From positions 14,593,479-14,657,478 of the forward strand of contig NC_133117.1 in the NCBI RefSeq assembly GCF_022965805.1: a stretch of DNA of 64,000 bases, written 5' to 3'. Source of the stretch: Primulina eburnea (taxonomy: Eukaryota; Streptophyta; Magnoliopsida; Lamiales; Gesneriaceae). How positions within the stretch are numbered: the stretch's first letter is position 1; every line of letters starts with the position of its first letter. Below the pieces are notes generated by a model. The model was not told where the DNA came from. It searched no databases and saw nothing but the letters and a program-made list of their open reading frames with translations. Shown here piece by piece: positions 11,901-24,100 of the stretch. The translations under genes were made by a program, and so were the position numbers.

Positions 11901-13321
11901 TTTTGTTCGCTCGGATTCGAGATGCTCAGATGTCTGATCTGAAGACTCAGAGATTAGCTCGGTTAGCGGGTGGAGATAGCGGTTTCCATTATCAGTCTAA
12001 TGGTCTTCTATGTTTGTCTAATCGGGTTGTAGTACCAGAGGATGATAATTTGAGGGAAAAGATCTTGTCTCAGGCTCATCGAAGCAAGTTGAGTGTCCAT
12101 CCAGGAAGCAATAAGATGTATAAAGACTTGAGGACACGATTTTGGTGGAAAGGGATGAAGCGCAGTGTTTATCAGTTTGTTTCCAAGTGTCTTGTTTGTC
12201 AGCAGGTTAAGGCAGAGCACCGTCGACCGGGAGGATTATTGTTGAACTTACCTATTCTTGAATGGAAGTGGGAGCATATCACGATGGATTTCATTACTCA
12301 CTTTCCATTGTCTTCGAGGAATAGTGATGCTATTTGGGTAGTGGTGGATCGACTCACCAAGTCTGCTCATTTTCTGCCTTATAACCGTGACTTCACTTTC
12401 GATCGGATGGCTCGCTTGTACATTCAAGAGATTGTACGTTTGCATGGAGTGCCAGTCAGTATTGTTAGTGACAGGGATCCTCGTTTTACCTCACGATTTT
12501 GGGGTAGTTTCCAGTCAGCATTGGGCACTTCACTAAGTTTGAGTACGGCTTATCATCCAGAGACCGACGGTCAAACAGAGAGGACTATCCGTACACTTGA
12601 GGATATGTTGCGAGCTTGTGTTATGGATTTCGGACCCGCTTGGCAGGATCAATTGCCTTTGATTGAGTTCGCGTACAACAACAGCTATCATCGTAGTATT
12701 GGTATGGCACCATTTGAGGCGTTGTATGGGCGATGTTGTCGTACTCCATTATTCTGGGACGAAGTTGGGGAACGACATGTTGAGGGACCGGAGTTAGTCC
12801 AGCAGGCTATTGATAAAGTTGCAGTAATCAAGAAACGGATTAAGATCGCTCAGGATCGACAGGCTAGTTATGCGAACACCAAGCGACGACCTCTTTATTT
12901 TCAGCCAGGTGAGAAAGTGTTTCTCCGAGTTTCGCCTTTTCGCAGGATTTTGAGATTTGGTCTCAAGGGTAAGCTATCTCCGAGATTTATTGGTCCTTTT
13001 GAGATTCTGGAATGTGTGGGAGATTTGGCTTACAGGTTAGCATTACCTCCGTATCTGTCTGGGATTCATGACGTGTTTCACGTATCCCTTTTGCGACGAT
13101 ATGTGGCAGATGAATCACATATTTTACATCCATCTGAAGTTCAACTTGAATCGGATTTGTCTTACGTGGAGCGACCAGTTCAGATTCTCGATCGCAAAGA
13201 TAAGGTGTTGCGGAATAAGATCATTCCTCTTGTCTTAGTTCAGTGGCAGCGTAGAGGCACTGAAGAAGCCACTTGGGAGCTAGAGAGTCGTATGCGTTCG
13301 GAGCATCCAGAGCTCTTTTGA
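8903..13321 (+). pseudogene. Element A gag-pol polyprotein with one in-frame stop (codon 69)
   Basis: This is the capsid/protease/reverse transcriptase/RNase H/integrase polyprotein of a Tekay-type chromovirus. The frame runs from ATG 8903 (MADHFGDE) to TGA 13319-13321, 1473 codons in all, close to the 1475-residue protein of B. A TAG at 9107-9109 replaces the glutamate codon found at the same place in B and D; everything downstream stays open. Visible motifs: CX2CX4HX4C knuckle ([14 protein letters not shown]), protease IDTGAS, RT FIDD, RNase H YTDAS, integrase HHCC zinc site, the D-D35-E triad ([16 protein letters not shown]), the GPF motif and a C-terminal chromodomain-like segment (EEATWELE). 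An upstream in-frame ATG exists at 8852; I chose 8903 because it follows the leader and aligns with the start in B. Confidence 0.95.
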
Positions 13322-13470
13322 GTTGTACTGTAGTTGTACTATGGATGTAAGCATGTTTTCCGTTGTAATCCAATTATCAGTTGTGTTTGGCAACAATTGA
13401 GATGTAATAACAATGTTGTTATTTCAGTTTTGTTCATCCTATAAACTTGATTTCGAGGACGAAATCTTTT

Positions 13471-13483
13471 AAGGGGGGGAGAA
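13471..13483 (+). other. Polypurine tract of element A
   Basis: AAGGGGGGGAGAA sits directly before the 3' LTR and primes plus-strand synthesis in this family. TTTCGAGGACGAAAT lies just upstream. Confidence 0.85.
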
Positions 13484-14962
13484 TGTAGTAACCCGATTCC
13501 TAATTTGAGTTAATTATCGGATTAATTATATTTTCGGTGGGATCGGAAGGACCGAACAAGTTCGGATCGTCCGATGAGTTCGGATCGTCCGATGAGTTCG
13601 GATCGTCCGAGCCAGTGTCGGACCGTCCGAGACAGGTGGCTGGACACGTGGAAGGGTTCTGGACACGTGGTAAGGTTCGGATCATCCGATTGGGGTTCGG
13701 ATCGTCCGAGACAGGTGGCTGTACTCGTGGAAGTCATGCAAGGATCGGATCGTCCGATCAGAGTTCGGACCGTCCGAAGTGTGCCGGATCGGAGCTTCCG
13801 AAATGGTTCGGATCGTCCGAACATTGGCTATAAATAGAGGCGCGAGGCTTCATTTGTGACTCGCCAATTCAGAGAGTTCCATAGCATTTCAGTCGTTTCT
13901 GTGAGATTCTAGTCTTTTTCCGAGGTTCGGGCACTAGCGGGGAGCTGCTGGTCTTGTAGCGGAGCTGTGCTCTAGTTGGGAGCTAGCGGCATCAGTGGGC
14001 TAGCGACGGACGAAGGTTTGGAATTGTATCAGTATTATCTCAGGATTATCTAGTTAAGTCTGGTAGATAAGTTTTAGTGATGGTTTTCACTTGATGCATA
14101 GGCTTGGACTAGACCTGTTGTCTGGTTATTCCAGTGGATTAGGATTGCTGTGATAGAGGTACGAAAGTACTATCCGAGATATCCTGGTCGAGTATACATT
14201 CTTATATGTGTTGCATGATTATGTGGTGCATTGATATATGTCATATGATGCATGCTATTATGTCACGTTTATTACTGCATGTTGCATTTCATGTTGAGCC
14301 GTATCTCCTTCGAGATAGCCTTTACTGTTGAGCTGTATCTCTTTCGAGATAAGCTATATATCTTGTGGGGCCGCTCAGCCCTGTCTTGTCTTGTGGACGC
14401 ATGGACACCGAGAGTACACAGTGGCCGACGGGTCGGGAGGGCTTCGGTGATCCGGGACATTTTAGGTCCACGTCTGTTCTTGCAGTGGATGCAGTGACCC
14501 AGAGGTAGGACCGCGCGGCACTATCCACTTGGCGCCTCTAGACTGAGCATTTTGAGATCTTTTGTGATTCCTGTTTCTTGACTACCCTGGTATCATATCA
14601 TAGCATGTGCATTTCATATAGGTTTGTATACTCATGCTTTTGTACTGGGCGTTCTTATCGCTCACGTCCTCGGTTTTGTTTATCTTGGACACCCCATTTC
14701 CACGGGGCAGGCCTCAGGTTGGATGGCTCAGGAGGAGGAGGAGGACGTTGAGTAGCCGGTGGAGTTATTTATTCAGTACTGTTTGATTCGATATGGTTGT
14801 ACCGTATACTTTCTTTTCATTCTGAGTTGTTATGGATTTTCGATGGGGTTGTATAACTATCATTTGTTGACCTTTTCCGCTATTATCTCTGATTGTTATC
14901 AATTAAGTTAAGTTGCATGCTTAGTTCTTGATTAGTAGGTGATTCTGGAACGGGTCACTACA
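13484..14962 (+). repeat. Element A 3' LTR
   Basis: 1479 bp at a constant 6158-bp offset from the 5' LTR with no indel seen. The dyad array repeats at 13541-13820 and TATAAATA at 13829-13836. It is followed by tggtt (14963-14967), the duplicated target. Confidence 0.95.
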
Positions 14963-14967
14963 TGGTT

Positions 14968-15990
14968 CGGGTTGGTTCGGAGTCATGATTAAATACGAAG
15001 TAGGTAGGCGTAATTGTCACATTTTTGAAGGTTATTGCATAGTTTGGTCCCATAAATCTATTGCATATTTTTCATGCCACATTTAGGTTGCAGCGAGCCT
15101 GGGAGCGATCCAATCCATTCAGTAAAATGATTACAGGATATTTAATTCAGTTATTTAATTATATTACGTGCAAAAATACAAATTTTGAGATTTATGCGAT
15201 ATGGCTTGTGGTCACTTTACTATCATGATTAAATCTGGTCGCCAGTTACCGGTCCGGTCGTCAGTTACCGGTTATGAGAGCACTAATAAGTCCTGTCGCC
15301 AGTTACAGGCTCGGTCGCCAGTTACCGGTCAATTCAGTTGTTTCACCCAGTACTGTGGCAGTGGTCTGATCAGACGTACATTACTAAGTCATGTCACCAG
15401 TTACAGGCCCGGTCGCCAGTTACCGGTCAGTTCAGTTCAGGGACCACATGCGTAGACCATAATCTCACCAGAAAATTATTACAGTCTATTTCAGTACAGG
15501 GCTCTAAGAAGCAAACATTTTCATTATGATTTTCAGTACAGTTATGCACGTATTATAATTAATCATGCCACGACATTTTTACGTTATGCCTCATGACATG
15601 ATATTTTCACTTGCATGAAACTTTACTATTTATTTACTTGTTATTTACGATATATGCATGTTGAGTCATTAGACTCACTAGACTTGATTGTTGTAGGTGC
15701 GGATGATGTCGGGGCCGAGGGCGGGGACCAGTGAGCTAGCTTGGGTCGACAGTAGCGGAACCCGAGGACCTCATTTACAGCACTTGCCATTTTTTATGCT
15801 CAAACATTTTATCAGTTGTTGGATACTTTAACTTATTATTTTGGCGAGTAATAATTTCTTCCGCTGCTATTTGGAACATTTAAACTTGATTTATCAGTTG
15901 ATTTTGTGAATGAGGCAATTTTGATTATTTCAAAAAGAAAATTTTAAATTTTTCCGCAAATTTGCAAACTCGAATTTTCGGGCCGTTATA
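14968..15990 (+). repeat. LARD-1 3' LTR, right part
   Basis: It continues the LTR interrupted at 7325 and aligns with 1609-2561. It ends at TTATA (15990), as the 5' copy does. It contains six copies of a GTCGCCAGTTAC motif between 15238 and 15432, against three in the 5' LTR, which accounts for most of the length difference between the copies. Confidence 0.85.
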
Positions 15991-16358
15991 GTTGCAAATG
16001 GGATCAAGATTATTCTTGGACCTGTAGAAAGTTGATGATAATATCTATAATATTGGTAACAAGCATGAGATAAAAATCCTCTCATAATTGGGATCAAATT
16101 AAGCAACAAACAAAGTTACCCAAAGGAGTGACAGTTTTACCAAGTTCTAGCATTTTGACCATATCTCTCAAATTACTTGGTCAAATGGTTAAAAAAAATT
16201 CCACAATTCAAACAACTCAGATATCTACATGTTTTGTTTTATGTGGAAAAGAAAATTCGGATGGGAAGATTTTCAAAAATGATGTGTATTAAAATATAAT
16301 TTTTTGGAACACCAATGAAAACTTATGTATAAAAAAAATAATATTTTATTTGTAGCTG
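15991..16358. other. Spacer between LARD-1 and element B; target of element B
   Basis: AT-rich with no open frame. It ends in agctg (16354-16358), duplicated after element B at 23496-23500. Joined to 23501 it gives CTATAAATAGGGG near 23516, possibly the promoter of an older unidentified LTR or gene. Confidence 0.55.
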
Positions 16359-17601
16359 TGTAGTATCCCGATGCCTAATTTGAGTTAATTATTGGATTAA
16401 TTGTATTTCGGTGGGATCGGAAGGACCGAACCGGGTTCGGATCGTCCGAAGTTGGTTCGGATCGTCCGAAGTGGGTTCGGATCGTCCGTTCTGTTCGGAG
16501 TCAGACGAGTCATGTCATGTCAGAGTTCGGATCGTCCGATCAGGGTTCGGATCGTCCGAAGACAGGTGGCTGGACACGTGGAAGACATGCAATGTTCGGA
16601 TCGTCCGAAGTGGATCGGATCGTCTGAAGTGTACCGGATCGGAGCGTCCGAAGTGGATCGGATCGTCCGATCGTTGTCTATAAATAGAAGCGCGAGGCTT
16701 CACTTTTCACTCGCCAATTCCGAGAGTTCCAGAGCGTTTTAGTCGTTTCTGATGGGTTTCTAGTCTTTTCCCGAGGTTCGGGCACTAGCGGGGAGCTACT
16801 GGTTTTGTAGCGGAGCTGTGCTCTAGTTGGGGGCTAGCGGCATCAGTGGGCTGACTACGGACGCAGGCTTGATTCTAGGGCTGATTGCTAGGATCTACTG
16901 GTTTGAGGTACGAAAGTACTATCCGAGATAGCAGGATTGAGTATGCTTTACTATGTGTTGCATGTTTATATGTTGCATTATTATCTGTCATATGATGCAT
17001 GGTTTATTATGCGGCATTTGCATAATCATGTTGAGCCTGATTATCTTTGAGATAGCCTGTTGAGAGGGTGCTCAGCCCTCGTTTGTTGTGGATGGTTGGA
17101 CCCCGTTGGCCGACGGTGGTCAGGTCACCGGTATATCCACAGGTTTATTTTGGTATGGGAGCCACCTCCTGGTGCGACGGCGCAGAGTGCTACATACCTT
17201 GACGTCATTTACCTGAGCAGTATTTTCGATATACCCAGATCCTGGTATCCAGTACATTTTGCATACATGCATGTCATAGTCTTGTATACTCATGCTTTCG
17301 GTGCTGAGCGTTTTATGCTCACGTCCTCGGTTTATCTCTGTTTTGGACACCCTATTCAATGGGGCAGGTCTCAGGTTGGACGGTCCAGGAGGCAGTGGAC
17401 AGGGAGCTGGCAGAGGTTGACCTGTAGTTGTTGGTATTTGTTCTTGGTATTTAGTTCGATCTGGTTGTTTAAGTATTTTGTACTTACAGATTCGATTGGG
17501 TAGTATTACTGTTTTTCCGCTGTTTACCTGATTCAGTTTTAAATGTTAATTTTGCATGCTTAAGTTCTGATTAGTAGGTGATTCTGGAACGGGTCACTAC
17601 A
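16359..17601 (+). repeat. Element B 5' LTR
   Basis: 1243 bp, TGTAGTATCC...GTCACTACA. U3 with dyad array at 16418-16676, TATAAATA at 16679-16686, then the shared CTCGCCAATTC leader. Confidence 0.95.
16418..16686 (+). promoter_or_regulatory. U3 promoter of element B: about 10 dyads and a TATA box
   Basis: About ten TTCGG-N5-CCGAA-type dyads, mostly TTCGGATCGTCCGAA, lie immediately upstream of TATAAATA. One G-box (GACACGTGGAAG) lies inside the array. Spacer lengths and sequences differ from element A while the dyads persist. Confidence 0.75.
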
Positions 17602-17605
17602 TTTA

Positions 17606-17617
17606 TGGTATCAGAGC
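17606..17617 (+). other. Primer binding site of element B
   Basis: TGGTATCAGAGC, 4 bases after the 5' LTR; initiator tRNA-Met type. Confidence 0.9.
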
Positions 17618-17685
17618 ATGCATTAAGATTTTGGGATTTAGAATTGTTCTTTTGGGTTTAATCTCTGGTAACTTTTGTAGCTAGA

Positions 17686-20600
17686 ATGTCTGGTTTTGAC
17701 GACGATGCTAGTAGTCATGGCAGCATTGGACGCTGGGGAGACCGCGACGATCGGGAGCGTCGTCGAGAGCATCGAGAACGTCGTCAACACCGTCGTGATG
17801 AGCCTCGGAGTTTTAGTATGCATCGGTTCTTGCAGATGGGGCCGAAACCTCTTTCAGGCGGTGAGACCCCGGATGTTGCGGAGAACTGGCTTGAGAGGAT
17901 GGAGAGCTGCTTCAAGACTTTTCAGTGCTCGGCGGAGCAGCAGATTGATACCCTTGATTTCTTGCTGGAGGGTGGTGCGCGCAAGTGGTGGAGGTCTACC
18001 TCTGCACCGATAGTTCAGCGACAGGGTCGAGTTCTTTGGGCCGATTTCCGAGCCGCTTTCATGTTGCTTTACTTTCCGCCAGCTCTTCTGCAGACCAAGG
18101 CGATTGAGTTGATCAATCTGAAGCAGGGAAGTTTGTCTGTTGATGAGTATCAGCAGAAGTTCTTTGAGTTGCTTCCTTATGTTCCGCATGTCAGTGACAA
18201 TGCTAGTGCCAAGTATAACCATTTTCTTCAGGGCCTCAATCAGGAGATTTATGATCGGGTTGTTGTCTGCGATGATCCGACATCGTATGAGGGCCTTGTG
18301 AATCGTTGTCGCCAGGCTGAGGGCAGTTTGCTGAGAGGTCGAGCCATGCAGTCTGCTCGTCCTACTAGTTCTTTGGGTCCCCGCGCCCAAGCATTTAAGA
18401 AGGCTGGATCTACTTCTTCTTCCTCTGGATCTGGAGGAGTTCACCATTTTGGGAAGAAGAGGGGCCCGTGTCAGCACTGCGGGAAGGATCATCCGACGGA
18501 GCGTTGTCGCAAGGTTGCGGGTGCTTGTTACAAGTGCGGTGAGTTGGGCCACATGAAGAGAGATTGTCCACAGACGGGCGGAGGATCAGGATCTGGTTCT
18601 CAGGCTTCAGTTCATCAGAGGCCACAGCAGGGACAGTCTACTCAGGGTTCTAACCTCCGACCGCGTACTCAAGGGCAGGTCTTTGCTCTTAACCAGGATC
18701 AGGCGGCTGAGGAGAACGAGAGAGTTATCGCAGGTGTGTTTTTATTATGTGGATTACCTGCTTACGTTCTCGTTGATACTGGTGCATCGCATTCATTCAT
18801 ATCTGCGAGGTTTGCTAAGCGTCATAAGTTACCTTTCACTTCTTTGGACGTTGTGGTATCTGTTTCCACGCCGATGGGTCATTCGGTATTAGCTAAACGT
18901 CTAGTTTTGGGTTGTCCTCTAGAGTTTGAGGGTAATATTTTAACTGCTAATTTGATGATTCTTGTGATGGAGGATTTTGATTGCATTCTGGGAATAGATG
19001 TGCTGACTGTGTTTAGAGCTACTGTGGACTGTTATCAGAAGTTTGTGCAGTTTCGTCCAGTTGAGGGTGACAATTGGTTTTTCTATGGAGAGGGAGCGCG
19101 ACCCCCGATGCCTGTGGTTTCTGCTCTGAAAGCCTGTCGTGCTTTAGAGTCGGGCGGGGAAGGCTACCTTATCTATGCTATTGATTCGTCCGCAGATAGT
19201 GTCGGTATCAGTGACATTCCAGTGGTTTGTGACTTTCCGGATGTTTTTCCCGAGGGGATTCCTGGTTTTCCTCCCGTTCGGGAAGTGGATTTCGGCATTG
19301 ATTTAGTGCCAGGCACGGCACCAATCTCTAGAGCTCCTTATCGTTTAGCTCCATCGGAGATGCAAGAATTGAAGCAGCAGTTGCAGGATCTTCTTGACAA
19401 GGGGTATATTCGACCCAGTGTGTCCCCGTGGGGAGCACCAGTTCTTTTTGTCAAAAAGAAGGATGGTTCTATGCGGCTCTGCATAGATTATCGGCAGTTG
19501 AATCGTGCGACGATAAAGAATAAGTATCCGTTGCCACGGATTGATGATTTATTTGATCAACTGCAAGGTACCTCTGTATATTCCAAGATTGATTTAAGGT
19601 CTGGTTATCATCAGCTTCGAGTTCATCAGGGAGACATATCGAAGACTGCATTCAGGACCCGGTATGGGCATTATGAGTTTCTGGTTATGCCTTTTGGGGT
19701 GACGAATGCACCAGCAGTTTTTATGGATCTGATGAATCGGGTTTTTCGGGAATTCTTGGATAAGTTTGTTGTGGTGTTTATAGATGATATCTTAATCTAT
19801 TCGCATGATCAGCAAGAACACGCACAACACTTAAGGATTATTTTACAGACACTTCGCGAGAATCAGCTTTATGCGAAGTTGAGTAAATGTGAGTTTTGGA
19901 TTGACAGGGTTGTATTCCTTGGTCATGTCATTTCTAGCGAGGGAGTTTCAGTTGACCCGAGCAAGGTGGAAGCGGTATTGAACTGGTCGCGTCCGACGAC
20001 AGTAGCCGAGATCCGCAGTTTTCTGGGATTGGCTGGGTATTATCGCCGTTTCATTGCCAACTTCTCTCAGATTGCTAAGCCACTCACTCAGCTCACTCGG
20101 AAAGATGTTTCATTTAAGTGGACATCAGAGTGCGAAGAGAGTTTCTGGGAACTTCGCAGACGTTTGACATCTGCGCCTGTTTTGGCTTTACCGTCTGGAT
20201 CTGGTGGTTTCAGTGTTTACACCGATGCCTCTTTACAGGGACTAGGGTGTGTTCTGATGCAGAATGAGCATGTGATTGCTTATGCGTCGAGACAGTTAAA
20301 GCCTCATGAGGAAAACTATCCTGTTCATGATCTGGAATTAGCAGCGATCGTTTTTGCTTTGAAAATCTGGCGCCATTATCTGTATGGTGAGCGATTTGAG
20401 ATCTTCACTGATCATAAGAGTTTGAAGTATCTGTTCACTCAGGCTGAGTTGAACATGCGTCAGCGTCGTTGGATGGATCTACTCAAGGATTACGATTGTG
20501 AGATCAAGTATCATCCAGGATCTGCGAATCTCACGGCCGATGCTCTTAGCCGCAAGGTGAGGTTATCTGCTCTTCAGACTTGTGCTGTATCTGGGATTAT

Positions 20601-22113
20601 TCAGGATTTCTGTTCGATGGGATTCAATTGTAAGCATCGGAAGGGAACAGAGAGTATCCGTCCAGCTACTATTTTGTCCGAGCCAGTTTTGTATTCTCGG
20701 ATTAGAGATGCTCAGATGTCTGATTCTAAGGTTCAGAAATTAGCTCGGTTGGCTGATGGAGATAATACTTCTGGATTCCACTATCAGTCCGAGGGTCTTT
20801 TGTGCTTATCTGGTCGTGTTGTTGTACCGGAAGATGACACTTTGAGGGAGGAGATTTTGTCCCAGGCTCATCGTAGCAAGTTGAGTGTTCATCCAGGGAG
20901 CAACAAGATGTATAAGGATTTGAGGACTCGATTTTGGTGGAAAGGTATGAAACGTAATGTTTATCAGTATGTCTCCAAGTGCCTAGTCTGTCAGCAGGTG
21001 AAGGCTGAGTATCGACGACCTGGAGGTTTGTTGCAGAATCTTCCTATTCCAGAGTGGAAGTGGGAGCATATCACGATGGACTTCGTGACTCACTTGCCTA
21101 TGTCTGTGGGGAATAGAGATGCTATCTGGGTGGTAGTGGATCGACTTACTAAGTCTGCCCATTTTCTTCCGTATAACAGAGATTTCACTTTCGATCGGAT
21201 GGCACGGTTGTACATTCAGGAGATTGTACGGTTTCATGGTGTGCCCGTGAGTATCGTTAGTGACAGAGATCCTCGATTTACGTCTAGATTTTGGGGCAGC
21301 TTTCAGCAAGCTTTGGGCACTACCTTGAGTTTGAGTACTGCATATCACCCAGAGACTGACGGTCAGTCAGAGAGGACTATTCGTACTCTTGAGGATATGT
21401 TGAGATCTTGTGTGATGGATTTCGGGCCAGCTTGGCAGGATCATCTGCCACTGATAGAGTTTGCATACAACAACAGTTTTCATAAGAGTATTGGTATGTC
21501 TCCGTTTGAAGCATTGTATGGTCGACGTTGTCGTACTCCCCTGTTCTGGGAAGAAGTCGGAGAACGACAGGTCGAGGGTCCGGAATTGATTCAGCAGGCC
21601 ATGGACAAAGTTCTTGTGATCAAACAGCGGATTAAGACTGCTCAGGATCGACAAGCAAGTTATGCGAACTCCAAGCGCAGACCTCTTCATTTTGATGCAG
21701 GCGAGAAAGTGTTTCTCAAGGTATCACCTTTTCGGAGGATTCTGAGATTTGGACTCAAGGGTAAGCTATCTCCGAGATTCATTGGTCCTTTTGAGATCTT
21801 AGAATGTGTGGGAGATTTGGCCTACAGATTAGCTTTGCCACCGTATCTGTCTAGTGTTCACAATGTGTTTCATGTGTCCTTGCTGAGACGATACGTAGCG
21901 GATGAGTCTCATGTTTTGCATCCGACAGAAGTTCAGCTGAATCCGGATTTGTCTTTTGTGGAAAGACCGGTTTCGATCTTAGACCGGAAGGATAAGGTAC
22001 TGCGGAATAAGACTATTCCTCTTGTCTTAGTGCAGTGGCAGCGCCGAGGTACTGAAGAAGCTACTTGGGAACTAGAGAGTCGCATGCGGTCAGAGCATCC
22101 AGAATTGTTCTAG
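17686..22113 (+). CDS. Gag-pol polyprotein of element B, intact, 1475 aa
   Basis: A single open frame encodes all proteins of a Tekay-type retrotransposon. Approximate order: gag 40-240; two zinc knuckles (C262-C265-H269-C274 and C281-C284-H289-C294); aspartic protease with D364 in VDTGAS; reverse transcriptase 560-745 with FIDD at 698-701; RNase H with D847 and D909; integrase with HHCC zinc site (H1061, H1068, C1099, C1102) and triad D1132, D1193, E1229 (D-D35-E); GPF motif near 1366; chromodomain-like end 1432-1475. No frameshift separates gag from pol, so processing would be proteolytic. The start follows the leader directly and no in-frame ATG lies before it after the primer site. All catalytic residues I checked are present. 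Activity is an inference. Confidence 0.97.
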   Translation: MSGFDDDASSHGSIGRWGDRDDRERRREHRERRQHRRDEPRSFSMHRFLQMGPKPLSGGETPDVAENWLERMESCFKTFQCSAEQQIDTLDFLLEGGARKWWRSTSAPIVQRQGRVLWADFRAAFMLLYFPPALLQTKAIELINLKQGSLSVDEYQQKFFELLPYVPHVSDNASAKYNHFLQGLNQEIYDRVVVCDDPTSYEGLVNRCRQAEGSLLRGRAMQSARPTSSLGPRAQAFKKAGSTSSSSGSGGVHHFGKKRGPCQHCGKDHPTERCRKVAGACYKCGELGHMKRDCPQTGGGSGSGSQASVHQRPQQGQSTQGSNLRPRTQGQVFALNQDQAAEENERVIAGVFLLCGLPAYVLVDTGASHSFISARFAKRHKLPFTSLDVVVSVSTPMGHSVLAKRLVLGCPLEFEGNILTANLMILVMEDFDCILGIDVLTVFRATVDCYQKFVQFRPVEGDNWFFYGEGARPPMPVVSALKACRALESGGEGYLIYAIDSSADSVGISDIPVVCDFPDVFPEGIPGFPPVREVDFGIDLVPGTAPISRAPYRLAPSEMQELKQQLQDLLDKGYIRPSVSPWGAPVLFVKKKDGSMRLCIDYRQLNRATIKNKYPLPRIDDLFDQLQGTSVYSKIDLRSGYHQLRVHQGDISKTAFRTRYGHYEFLVMPFGVTNAPAVFMDLMNRVFREFLDKFVVVFIDDILIYSHDQQEHAQHLRIILQTLRENQLYAKLSKCEFWIDRVVFLGHVISSEGVSVDPSKVEAVLNWSRPTTVAEIRSFLGLAGYYRRFIANFSQIAKPLTQLTRKDVSFKWTSECEESFWELRRRLTSAPVLALPSGSGGFSVYTDASLQGLGCVLMQNEHVIAYASRQLKPHEENYPVHDLELAAIVFALKIWRHYLYGERFEIFTDHKSLKYLFTQAELNMRQRRWMDLLKDYDCEIKYHPGSANLTADALSRKVRLSALQTCAVSGIIQDFCSMGFNCKHRKGTESIRPATILSEPVLYSRIRDAQMSDSKVQKLARLADGDNTSGFHYQSEGLLCLSGRVVVPEDDTLREEILSQAHRSKLSVHPGSNKMYKDLRTRFWWKGMKRNVYQYVSKCLVCQQVKAEYRRPGGLLQNLPIPEWKWEHITMDFVTHLPMSVGNRDAIWVVVDRLTKSAHFLPYNRDFTFDRMARLYIQEIVRFHGVPVSIVSDRDPRFTSRFWGSFQQALGTTLSLSTAYHPETDGQSERTIRTLEDMLRSCVMDFGPAWQDHLPLIEFAYNNSFHKSIGMSPFEALYGRRCRTPLFWEEVGERQVEGPELIQQAMDKVLVIKQRIKTAQDRQASYANSKRRPLHFDAGEKVFLKVSPFRRILRFGLKGKLSPRFIGPFEILECVGDLAYRLALPPYLSSVHNVFHVSLLRRYVADESHVLHPTEVQLNPDLSFVERPVSILDRKDKVLRNKTIPLVLVQWQRRGTEEATWELESRMRSEHPELF

Positions 22114-22240
22114 TTGTAGTATTTTCAGTTATGATTGTAATTTCAGTTGTGCTTTCAGTTGTAATTCATTCTTAAGTTGAATGTATTGTTGTTCAGAATT
22201 GTCATTCTTCAGACTCGATTTCGCGGACGAAATCCTTTTT

Positions 22241-22252
22241 AGAGGGGGAGAA
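22241..22252 (+). other. Polypurine tract of element B
   Basis: AGAGGGGGAGAA directly precedes the 3' LTR. Upstream is TTTCGCGGACGAAAT, a one-base variant of the motif in A and the LARD elements. Confidence 0.85.
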
Positions 22253-23495
22253 TGTAGTATCCCGATGCCTAATTTGAGTTAATTATTGGATTAATTGTAT
22301 TTCGGTGGGATCGGAAGGACCGAACCGGGTTCGGATCGTCCGAAGTTGGTTCGGATCGTCCGAAGTGGGTTCGGATCGTCCGTTCTGTTCGGAGTCAGAC
22401 GAGTCATGTCATGTCAGAGTTCGGATCGTCCGATCAGGGTTCGGATCGTCCGAAGACAGGTGGCTGGACACGTGGAAGACATGCAATGTTCGGATCGTCC
22501 GAAGTGGATCGGATCGTCTGAAGTGTACCGGATCGGAGCGTCCGAAGTGGATCGGATCGTCCGATCGTTGTCTATAAATAGAAGCGCGAGGCTTCACTTT
22601 TCACTCGCCAATTCCGAGAGTTCCAGAGCGTTTTAGTCGTTTCTGATGGGTTTCTAGTCTTTTCCCGAGGTTCGGGCACTAGCGGGGAGCTACTGGTTTT
22701 GTAGCGGAGCTGTGCTCTAGTTGGGGGCTAGCGGCATCAGTGGGCTGACTACGGACGCAGGCTTGATTCTAGGGCTGATTGCTAGGATCTACTGGTTTGA
22801 GGTACGAAAGTACTATCCGAGATAGCAGGATTGAGTATGCTTTACTATGTGTTGCATGTTTATATGTTGCATTATTATCTGTCATATGATGCATGGTTTA
22901 TTATGCGGCATTTGCATAATCATGTTGAGCCTGATTATCTTTGAGATAGCCTGTTGAGAGGGTGCTCAGCCCTCGTTTGTTGTGGATGGTTGGACCCCGT
23001 TGGCCGACGGTGGTCAGGTCACCGGTATATCCACAGGTTTATTTTGGTATGGGAGCCACCTCCTGGTGCGACGGCGCAGAGTGCTACATACCTTGACGTC
23101 ATTTACCTGAGCAGTATTTTAGATATACCCAGATCCTGGTATCCAGTACATTTTGCATACATGCATGTCATAGTCTTGTATACTCATGCTTTCGGTGCTG
23201 AGCGTTTTATGCTCACGTCCTCGGTTTATCTCTGTTTTGGACACCCTATTCGATGGGGCAGGTCTCAGGTTGGACGGTCCAGGAGGCAGTGGACAGGGAG
23301 CTGGCAGAGGTTGACCTGTAGTTGTTGGTATTTGTTCTTGGTATTTAGTTCGATCTGGTTGTTTAAGTATTTTGTACTTACAGATTCGATTGGGTAGTAT
23401 TACTGTTTTTCCGCTGTTTACCTGATTCAGTTTTAAATGTTAATTTTGCATGCTTAAGTTCTGATTAGTAGGTGATTCTGGAACGGGTCACTACA
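22253..23495 (+). repeat. Element B 3' LTR
   Basis: 1243 bp, colinear with the 5' LTR at a 5894-bp offset; dyad array at 22312-22570 and TATAAATA at 22573-22580. Followed by agctg. Confidence 0.95.
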
Positions 23496-23888
23496 AGCTG
23501 TCTCCCCAAATTTGGCTATAAATAGGGGTGCATTGTAATGAATTGAGACCTTTGAGTTCATAATATTTTTCTCTTTATTTTTCTTTTATTTCTTCAATTA
23601 AATATAATTGGCATGTAAATTTCATATTCAAAGTTTTACGCTTTGAATAATGAGTAGCTAACTTCCCAAAGTTGAGATGAAAAGGTGAAACTCTTGACAT
23701 GATAATAAGGTTATTAAAATATAAGAATCCATGTTTTATATTATTTAATCATTGTTTATTGTTTATTGTTTATGTTATATTTATTTCTTTAAGTATTATT
23801 ATACCCTACTTATAAGTGGGCGTTTTGATTTATTGTTGCTATATGTTACACTCAATTCTTGGAACAATTTAATGTTAGTTCTGTATTA

Positions 23889-24097
23889 CCAACCATTTAA
23901 AGTGGATGTCTTGATTTATTATAAATGAAAATATCATAATATTATTTTCTCGGAACCATTTAAATGTTATTTTGGTATTACCAATCATTTAAAGTGGATG
24001 TCTTGATTTATTATATATGAATATATCATAATATTAATTTTTTGGAACCATTTAAATGTTTGTTTGGTTTTACCAACCATTTAAAGTGAGAACCTTG

Positions 24098-24100
<3 letters not shown>
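23889..24100. repeat. Tandem repeat, period about 92 bp
   Basis: The phrase CCAAYCATTTAAAGTG recurs at 23889, 23981 and about 24074, each followed by a similar AT-rich body containing GGAACCATTTAAATG. A more diverged copy may precede it from about 23800. Confidence 0.75.

Larger units (their letters stand above)
7326..14962 (+). mobile_element. Element A: Tekay/Del-type Ty3/Gypsy chromovirus, full length, nested in the LARD-1 LTR
   Basis: Two 1479-bp LTRs (7326-8804 and 13484-14962) start TGTAG and end CTACA, and the element is flanked by the 5-bp target duplication tggtt. By eye the LTRs differ at only two positions (in the stretches near 8628/14786 and 8794/14952), which indicates very recent insertion. 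The interior has a tRNA-iMet primer site, one gag-pol frame interrupted by a single TAG, and a purine tract. The polyprotein ends in a chromodomain-like segment, which with the primer type supports the Tekay/Del clade. Confidence 0.97.
1182..15990 (+). mobile_element. LARD-1: non-autonomous LTR retrotransposon, 5'-truncated, with element A nested in its 3' LTR
   Basis: The two LTR copies are 1182-2561 (5', truncated) and 5282-7325 plus 14968-15990 (3', split). Between them lies a 2720-bp internal region with no long ORF. A tRNA-Met primer site (2564-2575) follows the 5' LTR and a purine tract (5268-5281) precedes the 3' LTR. The full LTR is 3067 bp once the inserted element and duplicated target are removed. 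A related element (LARD-C) lies on the other strand at 25700-34418. Very long LTRs around a short non-coding interior match the LARD (large retrotransposon derivative) architecture. Movement would need enzymes from another element; the primer site and PPT-proximal motif shared with A, B and D suggest a Tekay-type helper (inference). Confidence 0.85.
16359..23495 (+). mobile_element. Element B: full-length Tekay/Del-type chromovirus with an open polyprotein
   Basis: LTRs of 1243 bp (16359-17601 and 22253-23495) start TGTAG and end CTACA, with a perfect agctg target duplication at both ends. By eye the LTRs differ at two places (17228 region C/A, 17358 region A/G). Primer site, gag-pol frame and purine tract are all present and unbroken. 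Of the three long elements of this superfamily here, B alone has no visible coding lesion, so it is the best candidate for an autonomous copy. It belongs to the same subfamily as D. Confidence 0.97.
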
